In this document: positions 41,360-53,600 of the stretch, piece by piece
Position numbering within the stretch: position 1 is the stretch's first letter
How the letters are laid out: each line of letters starts with the position of its first letter
Program-made: the position numbers and the translations under genes
Assembly (NCBI GenBank): GCA_022316685.1
Contig: JAKJHU010000046.1
Location: forward strand, 1,418,001-1,482,000
Origin: Progne subis subis
Lineage: Eukaryota > Chordata > Aves > Passeriformes > Hirundinidae
Length of the DNA stretch: 64,000 nucleotides
Direction: 5' to 3'
The notes under the pieces: generated by a model
The model's database searches: none
The model's input: the letters and a program-made list of their open reading frames with translations, nothing else
Told to the model about the DNA's origin: nothing

Positions 41360-41386
41360 TGTGTAATTGTGTAATTGTGTGAAAAA
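41360..41386. repeat. Short GTGTAATT tandem repeat
   Basis: About three consecutive copies of an 8-9 nt unit (GTGTAATT) in intronic sequence. Confidence 0.8.
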
Positions 41387-43499
41387 GAGAGCACATGGTA
41401 ATAAAACTCAGCTAATGTTTCCCTGGGTCCAAGGCACTACTCTGGTTTGCATAAATGCATACTGAAAGGCCAAGCATGAAAGCTGTAAGCAAGGAAAAAA
41501 AATAACATCCTTTCTTGCTTCTTAGAGATCACATTATAGTCAGTAACTTACAGAAAAGGAGCTGCAAACAGACCCGCCATAAAATTTCAGCAGCGTCAAT
41601 AGTATTAAATACTTCTATGTTTTATAGATAGGCTTACAGGGTAACATGTTGGTCTGTGATTGCAGCACAACCTGACCAAGAAAACCTACTGACCTCTGTT
41701 TAGAGTGAGCTACATGCTTGAACATCAACACTCTTTATTCCCCTCAAAAAGCATACCTCATCATGTGACTAGGATCTAAGAATGGCTCTTAAAATCTCTC
41801 ATTTCCACAACTGTGATAAACCTTCTTGAAGAAAGGGTTTTAAAAAAAATCTCCTAAAATTCTTAAGATCAAACAGATTTACAAAGTAAAAGGAGTTTCA
41901 TAATTCACAAAACAATAGAATTTAAAAATTCTGTTTTAACTTAGACCAGGTTTTAGTTCTGTTCAAACACAGAGACTTTTAATTTATGAGCGTATCTGCA
42001 TATATTACCATAAGAACAGTTGTACTGGGTGATACCAACACCCATGTACCTCAGTCTTCTGTTTCTGATAACATGCAGAGACAAATGCCTACTATTGCTT
42101 CAAAGCCAAGAGCTTGGTAGGCAGGCTCTAAAATTTGGTAACATTGCAATTTTTTTGTGACATATTAACTTGGCTACACTGACTTCACTTTAATTTATGG
42201 GCAAGATCAAACAACAGTGATAATACATAGAAATCTACAAAACTATTTCTGCATACACTATGTGGTAGGTGCACTAATGACATTTTAAGATGAACCTCTC
42301 TCTTTTTACCACATTTGCCAGGACTGCTAATAGATTCCCTGAAATATCTCAAGTAATGTGTCCCAAAAAATTAAGATTTAAGTGGTTAGTAAGCTTGACC
42401 TGAGCTGGCTTCAATGCTTGAATCCTTAGAAAAATCCATTTTTAGTGCCATAGTCTAGCAAATGAGGTTATTACAAACATGCCCTTAAATAGAGGTGGTC
42501 CCGCAAACATCAGGGGGGAAAAAAGAATGGAAAATTCTATGTTCACCCCTGAACATGCCAGATTTCATCATTCATAACTTGAAAAATGCTGAATTGATTT
42601 TCTTTAAATTTGGATTGTTTTTCTTTCCTCTATTAAAGCTATAAAACAAGCCAAGTTTAAAGCTTGTAGCTTCAGCTGTTTTTGAATTATGCAAATATTT
42701 CAATATAAAAACATTTTCCACTGCTGAACTGATTTTACTCAGACTTTCTGAAGATTTCCCTTTGGGCCAAGACCAGTCATAAAATGTATCTGACTAAAAG
42801 TAATTTGTTTAAAACTGTTATGAGCATTTCTGTAAAAGGGACAGCTTTCACAGCATTTGATTTTGACAAACATTAGAGCACACATATAGATAGGACATAT
42901 ATGTTCCTGCCAGAGCTTGTGATTTTTGGTGCATTTCTTAAAAGCTCCAGCTGCTGAAATCAGGAGACTGCACATGTTCATTAACTTCCCCTGCTCTCTC
43001 TGCCTGTGTATTTCTTGTGGTTACAGAAGAAAGTCTTGAAATGTGAAATGTATCCTATAACCTTAGTGAAACCTCAAAACTCAGTGAAATCCAGACTCTC
43101 AGGCCTGCTAAGAGGGATATCCTAAAACAAAGCTGTGGTAGTGGGATCAGAGCCTTGATAGCCAAGCAATTCCCAGGATGGCTGAGGAGCATCCGTATAA
43201 GAAATTAACCCAATAGTGTTCCTCAAATTAACTTCTTTTGAGGAAGTCCATAGATCCCATTTTCAGTTACCAGGCCCTTTCCCTAAGCATAATCCTCTGT
43301 GCTGAAAGGTTTTGTAACAGGTGTCTCTCACAGGCTGGTTTTTCCAAGAGAGTTTTATCAAAATTCCCCAAAATGTTGGGGATTAATGACAGAGAAAATG
43401 AAAATCTTTTTGTGCATGCTCATTCTTAAGGTCACTGAGAAGGTCCAACACCTCCAAGTTTTTCAGTAGAAAGATAAAATTCAACATTATCAAAAAATG

Positions 43500-43678
43500 C
43501 ACCTCTGGCTGCCCAGAGAGGTTGCATATATTCCCAGCCCTGGAAATGTTCAAAGGCAGGTTGGACAGGGCTTTGAGCAGCTTGTTCTAGTTGGAGATGT
43601 CCTTTTGCATTGTGGGTGGTAGGAGTAGGTGACCTTTAAAGATTCCTTCCAACTCAACCCATTCTACAATTCTATGAC
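43500..43678 (+). mobile_element. CR1 LINE 3' end (antisense to ADK)
   Basis: The sequence follows the CR1 3' end in order. GGCTGCCCAGAGAGGTTG is followed by a TGGAAATGTTCAAAGGCAGG block, then a GGTTGGACAGGGCTTTGAGC block, then CCTTCCAACTCAACCCATTC and the terminal ATTCTACAATTCTATGA octamers. The octamer repeat marks the true 3' end, so the element is 5'-truncated in the usual CR1 way. It is diverged from the consensus as I recall it. The start is approximate. Confidence 0.88.
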
Positions 43679-44899
43679 ATGCAGAGGAAAACCTCACACA
43701 ACAATCACTTGTTTGTGCTCAGAGGAGTCAGTTAATGAAGTCAACACTTCATCTGCCACAGCTCCTGTATGCCAATCCTAAACACTGCTTTCCCTCCCTC
43801 TAAAACACACTGATCACACTCAGCTTGAATTTGAGCTTGCCCCTTCCTCGCTATGACAGAGAACAGGAAGGAAGGGGAGAGAAAAGGGGCCTTGGGGCTG
43901 GAGTACTGTGACAGAGCAGATAGGAACAGACAGCAGAAAGACTCAATGCACTCCGTGATAAAGACAGAGAAATTTTTCCTCTGAAAACACAAAAAATTAC
44001 GACAGCCAAAGAAAGTGGACTGACAAATGGGAATGGCTTAGATTGAGACTGCTGATGCAGTTTTAGCTTCTTACTGTTTCCATGATCTGCTCCAGCTGCA
44101 TGGACCTCTAAGCTGTCTGTCAATCCATACCTGACTGCCTACAGCTTGTGGTCTGTTTGAGGTGAGCCACCACTATTTTTGGTTGACATGAAAACAGTGT
44201 TGTATAAATTACAGCAATTCATAAGATGACTAAAAATCTTTGCAGTATGGCTAGGCCAGATTTTTGGAGGAAGATGTTTTTTCAGTTGTCTCAGGCTAAG
44301 CTCTCTCTCTCATATGCAAGAACTGCATTCTCCAATCTGCTTGGTGAATCTTTCTTTTGGTAGTAAGCTGTGCCTTTCTGCCCTATGCTCTGCTCCTAAA
44401 ACACTCATTAACACTTCCATTCTCTGGAATGTCTAGGAATCAAGACTGTTGCCACAGTCCCCTCCACATGTAATGACCAGCTGTATCTGGCCTTCTTCGT
44501 ATCACACACGCCTCTACCCTGCCCTAGAAAGTCCACATCAAATTTTCAGCATGTACCATTCTGTGCCCCTTCATGAACGGCCTGGCAATCTACAACAACC
44601 CCTTTTATCCATCTTATTTCCAAGCATATCCCCTCATTACTTCCTTAACCTGATCCTCATCTGGCTTACACATAACTCTTCAAGGAAGTGCACCCTCCTC
44701 TGGCAACCCAACCCCTCGGCCGCCTTGGCTTGGAGCATTCCTAAGAGAGCCTTTGACAGAGCAAACAGCTGTTACAGATGTCCTCACAGCCTCTGTGCTG
44801 CCTGTCTCATTTCCCCTGCATGGGGCAGGGGGAAAGGGAAGGAGGATGGGGGTGGCCATCTGGCTGGGACTTTTCTCCGAGCACAGCCTGATCCAAGCC

Positions 44900-45150
44900 A
44901 GACACGGCTGGCCCTCCTGGATGCCAGGGCACTGCTGACTCACATCCACCTTGCCACTGGCCAGCACCTTCAGGTCCCTTTCCACAGTGCTTCTCTCCAG
45001 CCTCTCCTTCTCCAGCCTGTACACACAGCCAGGGCTGCCCCATCCCAGGTGCAGAATCCAGCACTTGCCCTTGTTAAACTTCATACGGTCGGTAATTGCC
45101 CATTCCTCTAATTTGTCAAGGTCCTTCTGCAATCTGTCGAGGTCTCTGCA
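44900..45150 (-). mobile_element. CR1 LINE fragment with remnant ORF2 (reverse transcriptase C-terminal part)
   Basis: On the minus strand an open frame reads RDLDRLQKDLDKLEEWA, then MKFNKGKCWILHLGWGSPG, YRLEKERLERS and VERDLKVL. This is the order of the CR1 ORF2 segment downstream of the reverse-transcriptase core (QRDLDRLEEWA, MKFNKGKCKVLHLG, YRLGEEWLES, EKDLGVL). The frame stays open across this region but departs from the family at both ends. It is a dead, 5'- and 3'-truncated fragment lying in the same orientation as ADK. The plus-strand open frame over it is a shadow. Boundaries are estimated from where similarity to the family fades. Confidence 0.85.
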
Positions 45151-47297
45151 TAAATATGTTGTTCGACATAATAAACATGTTGCTCTTATTATTGTTAACC
45201 TGGACAAAATATAAAGCAGAAGGTATGAACAAGCGTACCCATATCCATAGCTGACTTTGCAAATACTATTTTAATCTAGGCACAAGCTCTTTGAGACTTT
45301 ATCGTTCCCTGGGAAAGGCAAGATAAACAAGTACACACAGCCTGCTTTCTCAAAAACACTACTCCCATGCATTAGAAAAAAGAAAATAATTTTATACTGG
45401 TAACTCCTAAATGTAGTAATTCTTTTAAAGATCATTTAAAAACTTTTATACTTTCCACTGCAGGTTTGAAATCTAGACCTAGTTAGTTCTGAAATAAGTT
45501 TGTTAGCAGCACTCTATGCCATTCTGTGTTATCATCATATGCTAAATTAAGGGACATATTTTTCTTCCATTATTATTTTAATGTGAGGAGGTGGGAAAAA
45601 GATGGTCCACACCAAAGGAAAAGGGGAAAAACAATAACAAATTGGTATGTCTTTCGAGAATTGCCCCACAGGCCAAACATTTTTACGTTCTTAATCATTA
45701 TTAAATGACTTAACATGACACACAGAGCCTGGCGAATGATTGCATCCTGACACAAGAACGAATTACAAATGAAATGAAAGATCAAGCTGTATTAGAGGAC
45801 TGCCTCTGGGAAATGAAAATCTTTAATTCTCTTTTATTATTGACATTTATTTGGCTGCCATGAATAACAACATAGCAAAGAGATTCAGCTATGCTTGTGC
45901 ACTGAATAGCTTATCCCACGGCTCAAAACTGCCTTAACATTTATCATGTTTGCTTTTGTAGCTGACACCATTGCATACAGTCTCTATCCATCTCACATTT
46001 ATCATGCATGTAAAGTGCATTCTCTAATTTAAGTTCATTTCATAGCGAACAAACAGCTAAGATTAGCAAGTGTCAGTCCTCAAATAAGCTCCCAGTTGTA
46101 AAAATATCAAAGAAGGGATTAATGGATTTGTTAACAACTCCAGTTTGAAGAATAAGAAAAGTACTCAGTGAAAATTAAATAAGAGCACAGGAGGGTTACA
46201 TATAAGATTTAGGTTTACTACATTATTACCAGCTCATGTATAAAAACATTTTTATGCTGCTATTTTTCAGTCAACTGTACAATACTCAAGCGGAGTACCT
46301 CCACATGGGCCGTCCACATTAGGCAATAACTTCGTGGAAGGAACACTTCCATCATCATTCAGTGAGATACACATACCCAACTCCCAGTGACTGGTTTCTA
46401 TTTCCTTTAAAGCAGTTTGTAGCTAACAAAATAGGGGAAGGAGCAAACTATTGAAGAAATCATTCAAACTGCTGCTAGGAAGGATCTTTACAGCAGTGAC
46501 ATACCTGCTTAGTGCCTAGCTCTGAAGCCACAGTCTGAAGCCAATTCTGATTTTGAGGCAAATATCGTATGAGTAAGCACCAGTCCCTCAGGTGCAAGCT
46601 TCCTCTACTTCACTTAATTTCCAAGGGAGGAATTCAGCCCAGCCTAATAACTCACCTTGTGAAGGAATGAACTTCTAAAATGGCTCGCCACAGCACATGT
46701 TTTTAATAGCTTTATTTAGTCTAGAAGCATAGGTGGACAGAATTAAAGAGACTGTCAAAAGGTAGGCAGTCATGTTTATAATGCTTAAATCTGTGCAGCG
46801 TACATCATCAATTCAGACAGCTGAAACTACTTGTATCCCTGCTAGAACACCTTTTTCCCACGTACTCCTTTGAGAATCGAAGAGCAGACGGCTGAGAAAA
46901 GCTAAAGTGAGACTTTCTGCTCAAAGCAAAAAAAGCCTGGAAATTCACTTAGTACTGGATTTCACCTCCTCCTCTTTGCAAATGTTTAAATATACTACAC
47001 TGTTGCACAGCTGTTCTCAGCAGGCACAGTGCATTCTTGTTTGCAGCAAAGATGGCTACACAGATAAAATCTCAAGTCATAAAAATCTGAGTAAAACCAA
47101 CCGGATCAATATTTTAAATCCGTGTTATAAAAATGTTCAGAACTAAATTCTCAGGCATTCTTGTCAAATAATAGCTTCTTAAATTCAGACTCTTGAAACA
47201 ATTAAAAGCATAAAAGATGAGAAACATGGAGTAACATCAAAAGGCAAATGTTCTGACTACATTTTAAAATTATAAAACCATGACTTGTAACTGATTA

Positions 47298-47447
<150 letters not shown>

Positions 47448-50400
47448 CTATTAAGAGAGAGAAAGAAAATTCTTGTCACAGCATACTGGAGTGGTGGGAA
47501 CTTTATTAGCAGATCAAAGATTTATTTTCTTACAGCTAGGTATAAAATAGACTTTACTGTCAGTAGAGGAAGATTTTTAAAAGGAGGAATACTTCATTCT
47601 CCAAAGGGTTTATGTAGTACTATGAGATCATTGTTTTTAATCCTGATAATGATAGTTCTGCTCTTCCAACCACTGCAAAACTGCAAAGCTAACAAAGGAA
47701 TTACAGAGCATTTCTTAATGAGCAATTAGTGGGATTCTTTGCTGCTGACTGGATTCTAACCATACCTATCATAAAATTAAAAATTAAATTGGTAAGAGAA
47801 TACTTTGGATAAACTCTGAGCCTGATTGTCATCCAATTTAGCCAGGTTTCATACTATTGTAACTCTGACTTCAGCACATTTCCAAACACTTTCTCTAACT
47901 TCCCTACAGTAACTGGTGCCACCAAGTAAACTGTACATGTTACCCCCGAGACACTGTGCAGCCCAGCTCCCACTAGCTGGTTGCATGATGGAGATGCAGG
48001 GAAGCAAAGGGCAAAAGGAATATTCAGTGGGGCACAGAGCATGGCCAATTCTCTGAAGGAAGGCTCACCTGCAGAAGTTTCAGAAATCTTTGCTTTAAAA
48101 GGACGTTGTACTTCACTGTGCATGTAGCTAGGAACAGAGAACCTGGTATGCTGAACCAAACCTCTCATTCATACAGTGTCTTACACACCAACAAGTTTGG
48201 AATGCTTAAATTAATGCAGTGAACTCTTAACACCACTTGTCGTTAGAGTATTATAATTTCTATTCTCACGCTTGTCCTACGATCTGAAACAAAAGGGTTT
48301 CAATTTCTAATTGACTTAGTTTTCAAGCTAATCTGTAATAGGTATTTCTGTTATTTGTATTAGCATCAAACCTTTTTATAATACTATGTGGGAAACTTTG
48401 GTCTCAGATTTATCTCAAGTCAGTAGGTTCTACAAATTGACTTTGGTGTATGCAATCTATTTCTTGCCATAATTGACACTTTTTTTTTCTTTCATTTTTC
48501 TAACATTAGGAAAGGAGTATGTATGACTGGAATTATTCTCTGTGCTATTTACTGTGTCCCACTTTGTTCACTTCTGTGTTAAATAACACTGTGTTTTTTT
48601 CCCCTGTTTTCTCTTTGTACAAGGAACTGTAGTGAAACATAGTAAGGGCCTAGCCTTGAATATATGAAAACATAATAATACTTTCTGCATTGCTTTGTGT
48701 ACTGTTTGTAATGGACTCAAACTCACTTTTTAACACTATTACTATTACACACAGAGAATATGCCTGGGTTATATATTTACCAGCATTCCTTTATGTGAAA
48801 ATACCTACCTCTTCCACAACACTTTCAGCCTCCCTCTAATTTCTTCCCTAACTTGGGTAGTCAGTGAACCCATTGATTTACATACATTTGGCAAACATGG
48901 AAATAGTTTCCCTTTATTCATTGGTCCCTTCACCTCTTTTTAAAATTCCCTCATACTTTTCATTTCCATACATGATACTCTCACGTGTGTTATTTCTTCC
49001 TTCCTCCTGCTTAGAACAACTAATAAAGCTTTTACAAGGCAATGTCTGCTACCAGAGAAGAGAAGAACTGAGGACAGTAACAGGGGCCATCACTAATTCT
49101 CAGAAGGCGAGGAGCGTCTTAAAGATGCCAGAGAGAAAAACTGAAATTGTTGCTCTTCTGTTCGAAATGGGGTTTTTTTTAAAGAGGTTTATGAACAGTA
49201 CGTATCAGCTGGTGGCACAAGCTGTTGGATACAGGATGGAAGGAGAATGCAGCTCTCCAGCTTGGTAATACACAGGCTTACCAAAGCCCTGCCATACAAA
49301 GGTTAACCTCAATTCTGAACTACCTCAGGCCTTGGTAATTAAGAGATCCACTAACTAGAAATGTCAATAAAGCATCATGAAGATCAAAGGAAACAGGGGA
49401 GAGGTGTTTAGTTTTTGCTAAGTAGGAAGTGGCTACTAGTGACTTTATTAGGCACATTTTCAGTGGAGTAAAGCAGGCAACTCAAAGAGCTTGAATATAT
49501 TTGTACAGTGTATTTACAGGCACGATGAATTCTGAAAGGAAAATTATGAAGTTGTAACAGGAGAAAATGGAACGATCAAGAGATGATTTCTTCAGCTTAA
49601 GGAAGTATAAAGATCAACTCAGATGAAGAAAAGAAGACCCCAAGGAAAGAGATTGGTGAAGACTGATGGTAAGGATGAAATAATGTAGACAGGGAAAAAA
49701 AGTAAAAAGCACTTATGTTTTTCAGGAAGAATTAAATATATAATAAGCATGTCCCAGTAGAAGGAAAGCATTTAGGGGGAAAAGGTAATTTTTTCTAAAA
49801 AAGCAGAAATTTAAAGACAGAGAGGTTTGGACTCTTCTATCTGATTGTACAGACTTTAGAAATAACTGAATAGTGTCTTCTAGGAAAACTAACTTGACCA
49901 TATTTAGCAAAAAATTACTTCCCATACTAGTTTTTTTCAAAGGAAGAGAATAAAATAGAGCTTCAACGTGGGTATGGAGGAGGCTTTACCTTTTCACAGG
50001 TTTTTTTTTAAAGGTACAAGTGTGACATTTTACAATACGTGAATATTTACAGCTGAAGACTGCAGAGGTACTAATGCCCCTTATTTCATTGTCAGGCAAA
50101 CATCATCAAATGTTGCTGTCTCTGATTTCCGTTCAGAATAAATAGCCAAAATGTATAATATTTGTTTCGCAGTGATTTTTACCTGCCCATTTACTGAGTC
50201 TTTCTTACACATCCTGTGCCTACAGATAAGGCTGAATGATAAGACTGTACTGGTTTGTGGTCCTAAAGCCTCTTCACATGCCCCGAATTCACAGGATACT
50301 CCCACATACCCGGTGATATACTTGAGTCTGATTTCAGAAAGCTGACACACAAATCTCACTAAAGCATGATTTGCCTGTGGATGCTGCACCTGAAAAACCC

Positions 50401-50455
50401 CACGTGGCATTCACTGCAGCAAGGAAGCGGGATACACGCATGTGAAGAAAGCATT

Positions 50456-50491
50456 ATCAGATCCCCCAGGATCAGATCCCCCAGGATCAGA
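50456..50491. repeat. 15-bp tandem repeat, 2.4 copies
   Basis: The unit ATCAGATCCCCCAGG occurs twice exactly and is followed by a partial ATCAGA. Confidence 0.95.
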
Positions 50492-50984
50492 CCAAGGCAT
50501 GTGGCAAACTGCATCCACTTACAACTGCTATCAAATCGTGTCTTCTGATTCCTGCCTCTGAACTGATGCCCAATAGCTGGCACTGCCCCAGCCCTGACCT
50601 AAAGGTACAAATCCTTTGAAAACAGGGGACTTGTGCAGTGGACCTCATTAACTTGAACACCTAAAGCTGGTCCAGGGTAACAAAACTCTCCAATTTGGTT
50701 CCTCAGTGAATGTGGACTTAGAGGAGACCTCTAACAAGAAAAGTTATTTTGCAGGGCAGCTGTTTCTCTAACCCCTTAGATATTTACTGTCCCATTCATT
50801 TCGGTTTACTTCTTGGGTTGACAGTCAGAACTGAACCCTAAAATTCATGTTTAAAGTAGTCTTTTGCTTTCCTAATTTCTACTTCAAAGAAACAGGAAGT
50901 TACCTTTTTGTAAAAGCAAAATCTCATAAACCTTTGTTATTTGAAAATGATTAGAAGTGTCATTAAAATATACAGTATGCATAC

Positions 50985-51011
50985 ATATATATACACACAC
51001 TGTATATATAT
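50985..51011. repeat. TA/CA inverted repeat, 11-bp stem
   Basis: ATATATATACA and TGTATATATAT are exact reverse complements separated by CACAC. It is simple-sequence derived and could form a cruciform or an RNA hairpin. Confidence 0.9.
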
Positions 51012-52193
51012 AGTTTTAAAATGTCATGAAACATTAAATTCAGAAAAAAACCCCAACCCCAGAGTGATGCTCAGGAAGAGACAACATCAGAAGTATTCTT
51101 CCATTTTTGATTATTACAGATAAGTGTTGGTCAGGGGATGAAGTGAAGGAAATAATGGTTTTCAAATATCATGATTGATTTTACAAAAATACTTTGTATT
51201 TCAGCAAAGTACAATGGAAAACTAACTGTGGGAATGGTGCAGCATAAAAATTGAAATTCCTTTGAATAGAATTTCCCTTGCAAAAAAAGAGACAGATCTG
51301 TGTCATGGAGGTGTTGTCCCCTACCTATAACAAGTTTTCATTTCTTCAGAAATGAAGTGTATTTTACTGAAGTTCTTTTAATCATAACTTCTCTTTTTTT
51401 CCAAAACCTATTTCAGATACTCATTCCACGTGTAAAAGATGAATTTAGTATACAAAATTGTTGGAATTACTGTGAGGTAGAAAAAAAAAACCAAACACAA
51501 ACAACTAAACAAAAGAAGAACCATCAACTGATTCTCTACGCTACAAGATTTCTGATTAGAAGATCGAAGTCTTTCCAGGTAGCAATTCAGATGCAGCCAC
51601 CAGCAACTTTTAATCACTTCCATGAAAAACATCCTCTTGATTTTTGCCCTGGTCAATCAAGTCCTTTCCTTTAATTTGCCATGCTTTACCAGTTTTCTAT
51701 TCTCAATATAAAAATCAAGTTTTTGAGAGTTGCTGGAGAATTTCTTGATTTTAATTGAAAGGCTAATTGAAGCTCTTTGAGTTTTTCACAAGATGCTTTC
51801 TTATCAGTGTGATTTTTTATTTTTTTTTCACTTCACAGCACAATAGGAAAACAAAACTGTGGACACTTATCAACTTTTACTCATCTCTGTCAGCAAACTT
51901 GACATGTGAGTCGTTGCCAAGCAAGGGAGTAATAAGAGATAAGATCATAATCATTGTGCACTTTACTGATATGCTGTAATCAAATGTGGCAGATTTAGGA
52001 TGTTCAGGAGGAACTGTGCTAAAATCTATAAGCAAGCACTAATGGAAAGGTTAATATGATGGTAGTTAGCAGACACCAGCAAAAGCAGTTTGTCACTAGA
52101 GCTGAATTTAAACCAGGCACATTCAAAGTCTTTAGCTCAAGGGGGCAATAAAAATATAGAATGGGTAGACTTAATACACTACTTCCTTTCTTT

Positions 52194-52219
52194 TTATTGG
52201 TACCAGAGGGTACCAATAA
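52194..52219. repeat. Perfect inverted repeat, 11-bp stem and 4-nt loop
   Basis: TTATTGGTACC is followed by AGAG and then GGTACCAATAA. The arms are exact reverse complements and are not simple sequence. It lies inside the 6.1 kb ADK intron and would form a compact hairpin in the pre-mRNA. Confidence 0.95.
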
Positions 52220-53435
52220 TTTCTTATGCTTCATATTTTGGAGGCATCTGTGAAACTCATTCATTAGCATAAACTCAAAGTGTATTTTTTATGCCTAACA
52301 ATACAGATTCTACAAATGAAAATTGACAGTGATAAAAAGTCCTGATTTCTACAAAGCAGCCACGTGAATTTGGGAAACATAAAACAGAATTGGACGGCCC
52401 ACAGTTTTAATAGCTAAAAGAGTGATGGCACTGATGTACCTGCTGGTGTACGGTTCTAAAGAAATCTAAATTGCAGAACAAAAGCTGTCAGTCTTCCCCT
52501 CTTTTTTTGTATGCAACCAACCACACACAGAAGTGGCACATTCTGTAAGTGATGTGGTTTGAATCGCGCGGCTTCTATTATTTATGCAAAATGGGTGTTG
52601 AGCAGTCAAACTCCTCTCTATTCTTTCACACTGCAAACAAATCAATTAAGGTGGGTCTTATTCCAGTGAAAAAAAAACAACACGTAAAAGGATTTATGTG
52701 TGTTCGGTTCTGCAATTTAGGTTTCAGTAAGATCACTTACTATCTGCAAAATTAGCACAAGCCTTGTCACGTTAATTATAGTATTTAAAACCTGCCTGTT
52801 TGAATTGGTTAGAGACCAATAGCTGATGGCTCTCCAGATTAAGCTATCTGAATACAGCCAATGGGAGGTACTAGTCAAATAAATACCTCGAGAAGATGGA
52901 ATCAAAAGCTCTGAAAATCACTGTAAAATCAACAGTATTTACTTTGAGAAAGTAGAATGTCAGACATTTTTAGAGCTCAGATGGAAAACATCAACTCGAA
53001 TATGTTTTGAAACACAATTTCCACACTACCTTTTCTAAAAAGCAGCTGTTTGTAGAAACCTGGTTTACATTAATCAGTACCTAACAATTTTATATACAAC
53101 CTTTCTCCAATTCATTTGCATAATGATAATCTGCATATGGCAGGGTTTAAGTGATTTAAGCGGTGTTATATTTCACTATTTAGTCCTGCTTCACCACTGC
53201 TTTAGCAGCGAATCCTTCTGGAGTGTAATGCAGCTAATGAGGTAGCTTTTTAACTGAACAAACTGACAGGTCCCATATCTGCAGAGGCAGCTTGAAACCG
53301 TGCCCAACCTCTCGGCTTCCCAAGAGGCTTTTCAAAATTCAATAAATAACATCTGTAGGCGATGTTGGGTGCAGACCTAGCAGAGTGCGTCATAACACTG
53401 AGCTGGCAGAACAAAGAAACCATGACGACTGCCAA

Positions 53436-53449
53436 GTTTCCATGGCAAC
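53436..53449 (-). promoter_or_regulatory. RFX-type X-box motif
   Basis: The minus strand reads GTTGCCATGGAAAC, a near-perfect palindromic RFX X-box (two GTTNCC/GGNAAC half-sites with a 2-nt spacer). It is 115 nt downstream of the microexon donor. Motif identity is seen in the sequence; occupancy by an RFX protein is inference. Confidence 0.45.
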
Positions 53450-53564
53450 CGCTGCGAGGCTTGGAGAGTATAATAGCACATCAATCATTGTCCAAAAGAA
53501 CTTCATTATCAGCAAGAAAAAAACCTTTAGGATCTGTTTAGTGTGCAATTGTGGGTTAACTCAC

Positions 53565-53600
53565 CTCAAAGCCTTGCTCTCTAGCAAAAGTGGCAGCTTC
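53565..53600 (-). CDS. ADK: ADK coding microexon (36 nt), adenosine kinase residues ~226-237
   Basis: Read on the minus strand, these 36 nt encode EAATFAREQGFE, which matches the human stretch following FGNET. The acceptor is a T-rich tract ending in ttatttcag. The donor is GAG|gtgagt, close to consensus. Both ends are in phase 0, so the exon is exactly 12 codons and skipping it would keep the reading frame. Human ADK is known for an unusually small 36-nt exon, and this appears to be its orthologue. The segment lies on the helix side of the ribokinase fold before the nucleotide-binding part. The preceding exon, which would end in FGNET or similar, was not found up to 64000 and presumably lies outside. 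An RFX-like X-box lies 115 nt downstream in the next intron. Confidence 0.95.

Larger units (their letters stand above)
47448..53564 (-). other. ADK: ADK intron (6.1 kb)
   Basis: The phase-0 intron lies between the microexon donor GAG|gtgagt and the acceptor ttaatag|ACT. It contains a TA/CA palindrome (50985-51011), a 15-bp tandem repeat (50456-50491), an 11-bp perfect inverted repeat (52194-52219) and an X-box-like motif (53436-53449). No gene was recognised. Confidence 0.85.

Noticed and set aside
44449..45111. 220-codon plus-strand open frame, the longest in the window
   Set aside because: Its 3' half is the antisense of a CR1 ORF2 fragment, and its composition is Leu/Pro/Ser/His-rich as expected for such antisense. 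No protein family was recognised.
48864..49268. 134-codon plus-strand open frame in the 6.1 kb ADK intron
   Set aside because: No domain, signal or family resemblance, and no splice or promoter context; consistent with chance in about 64 kb of sequence.
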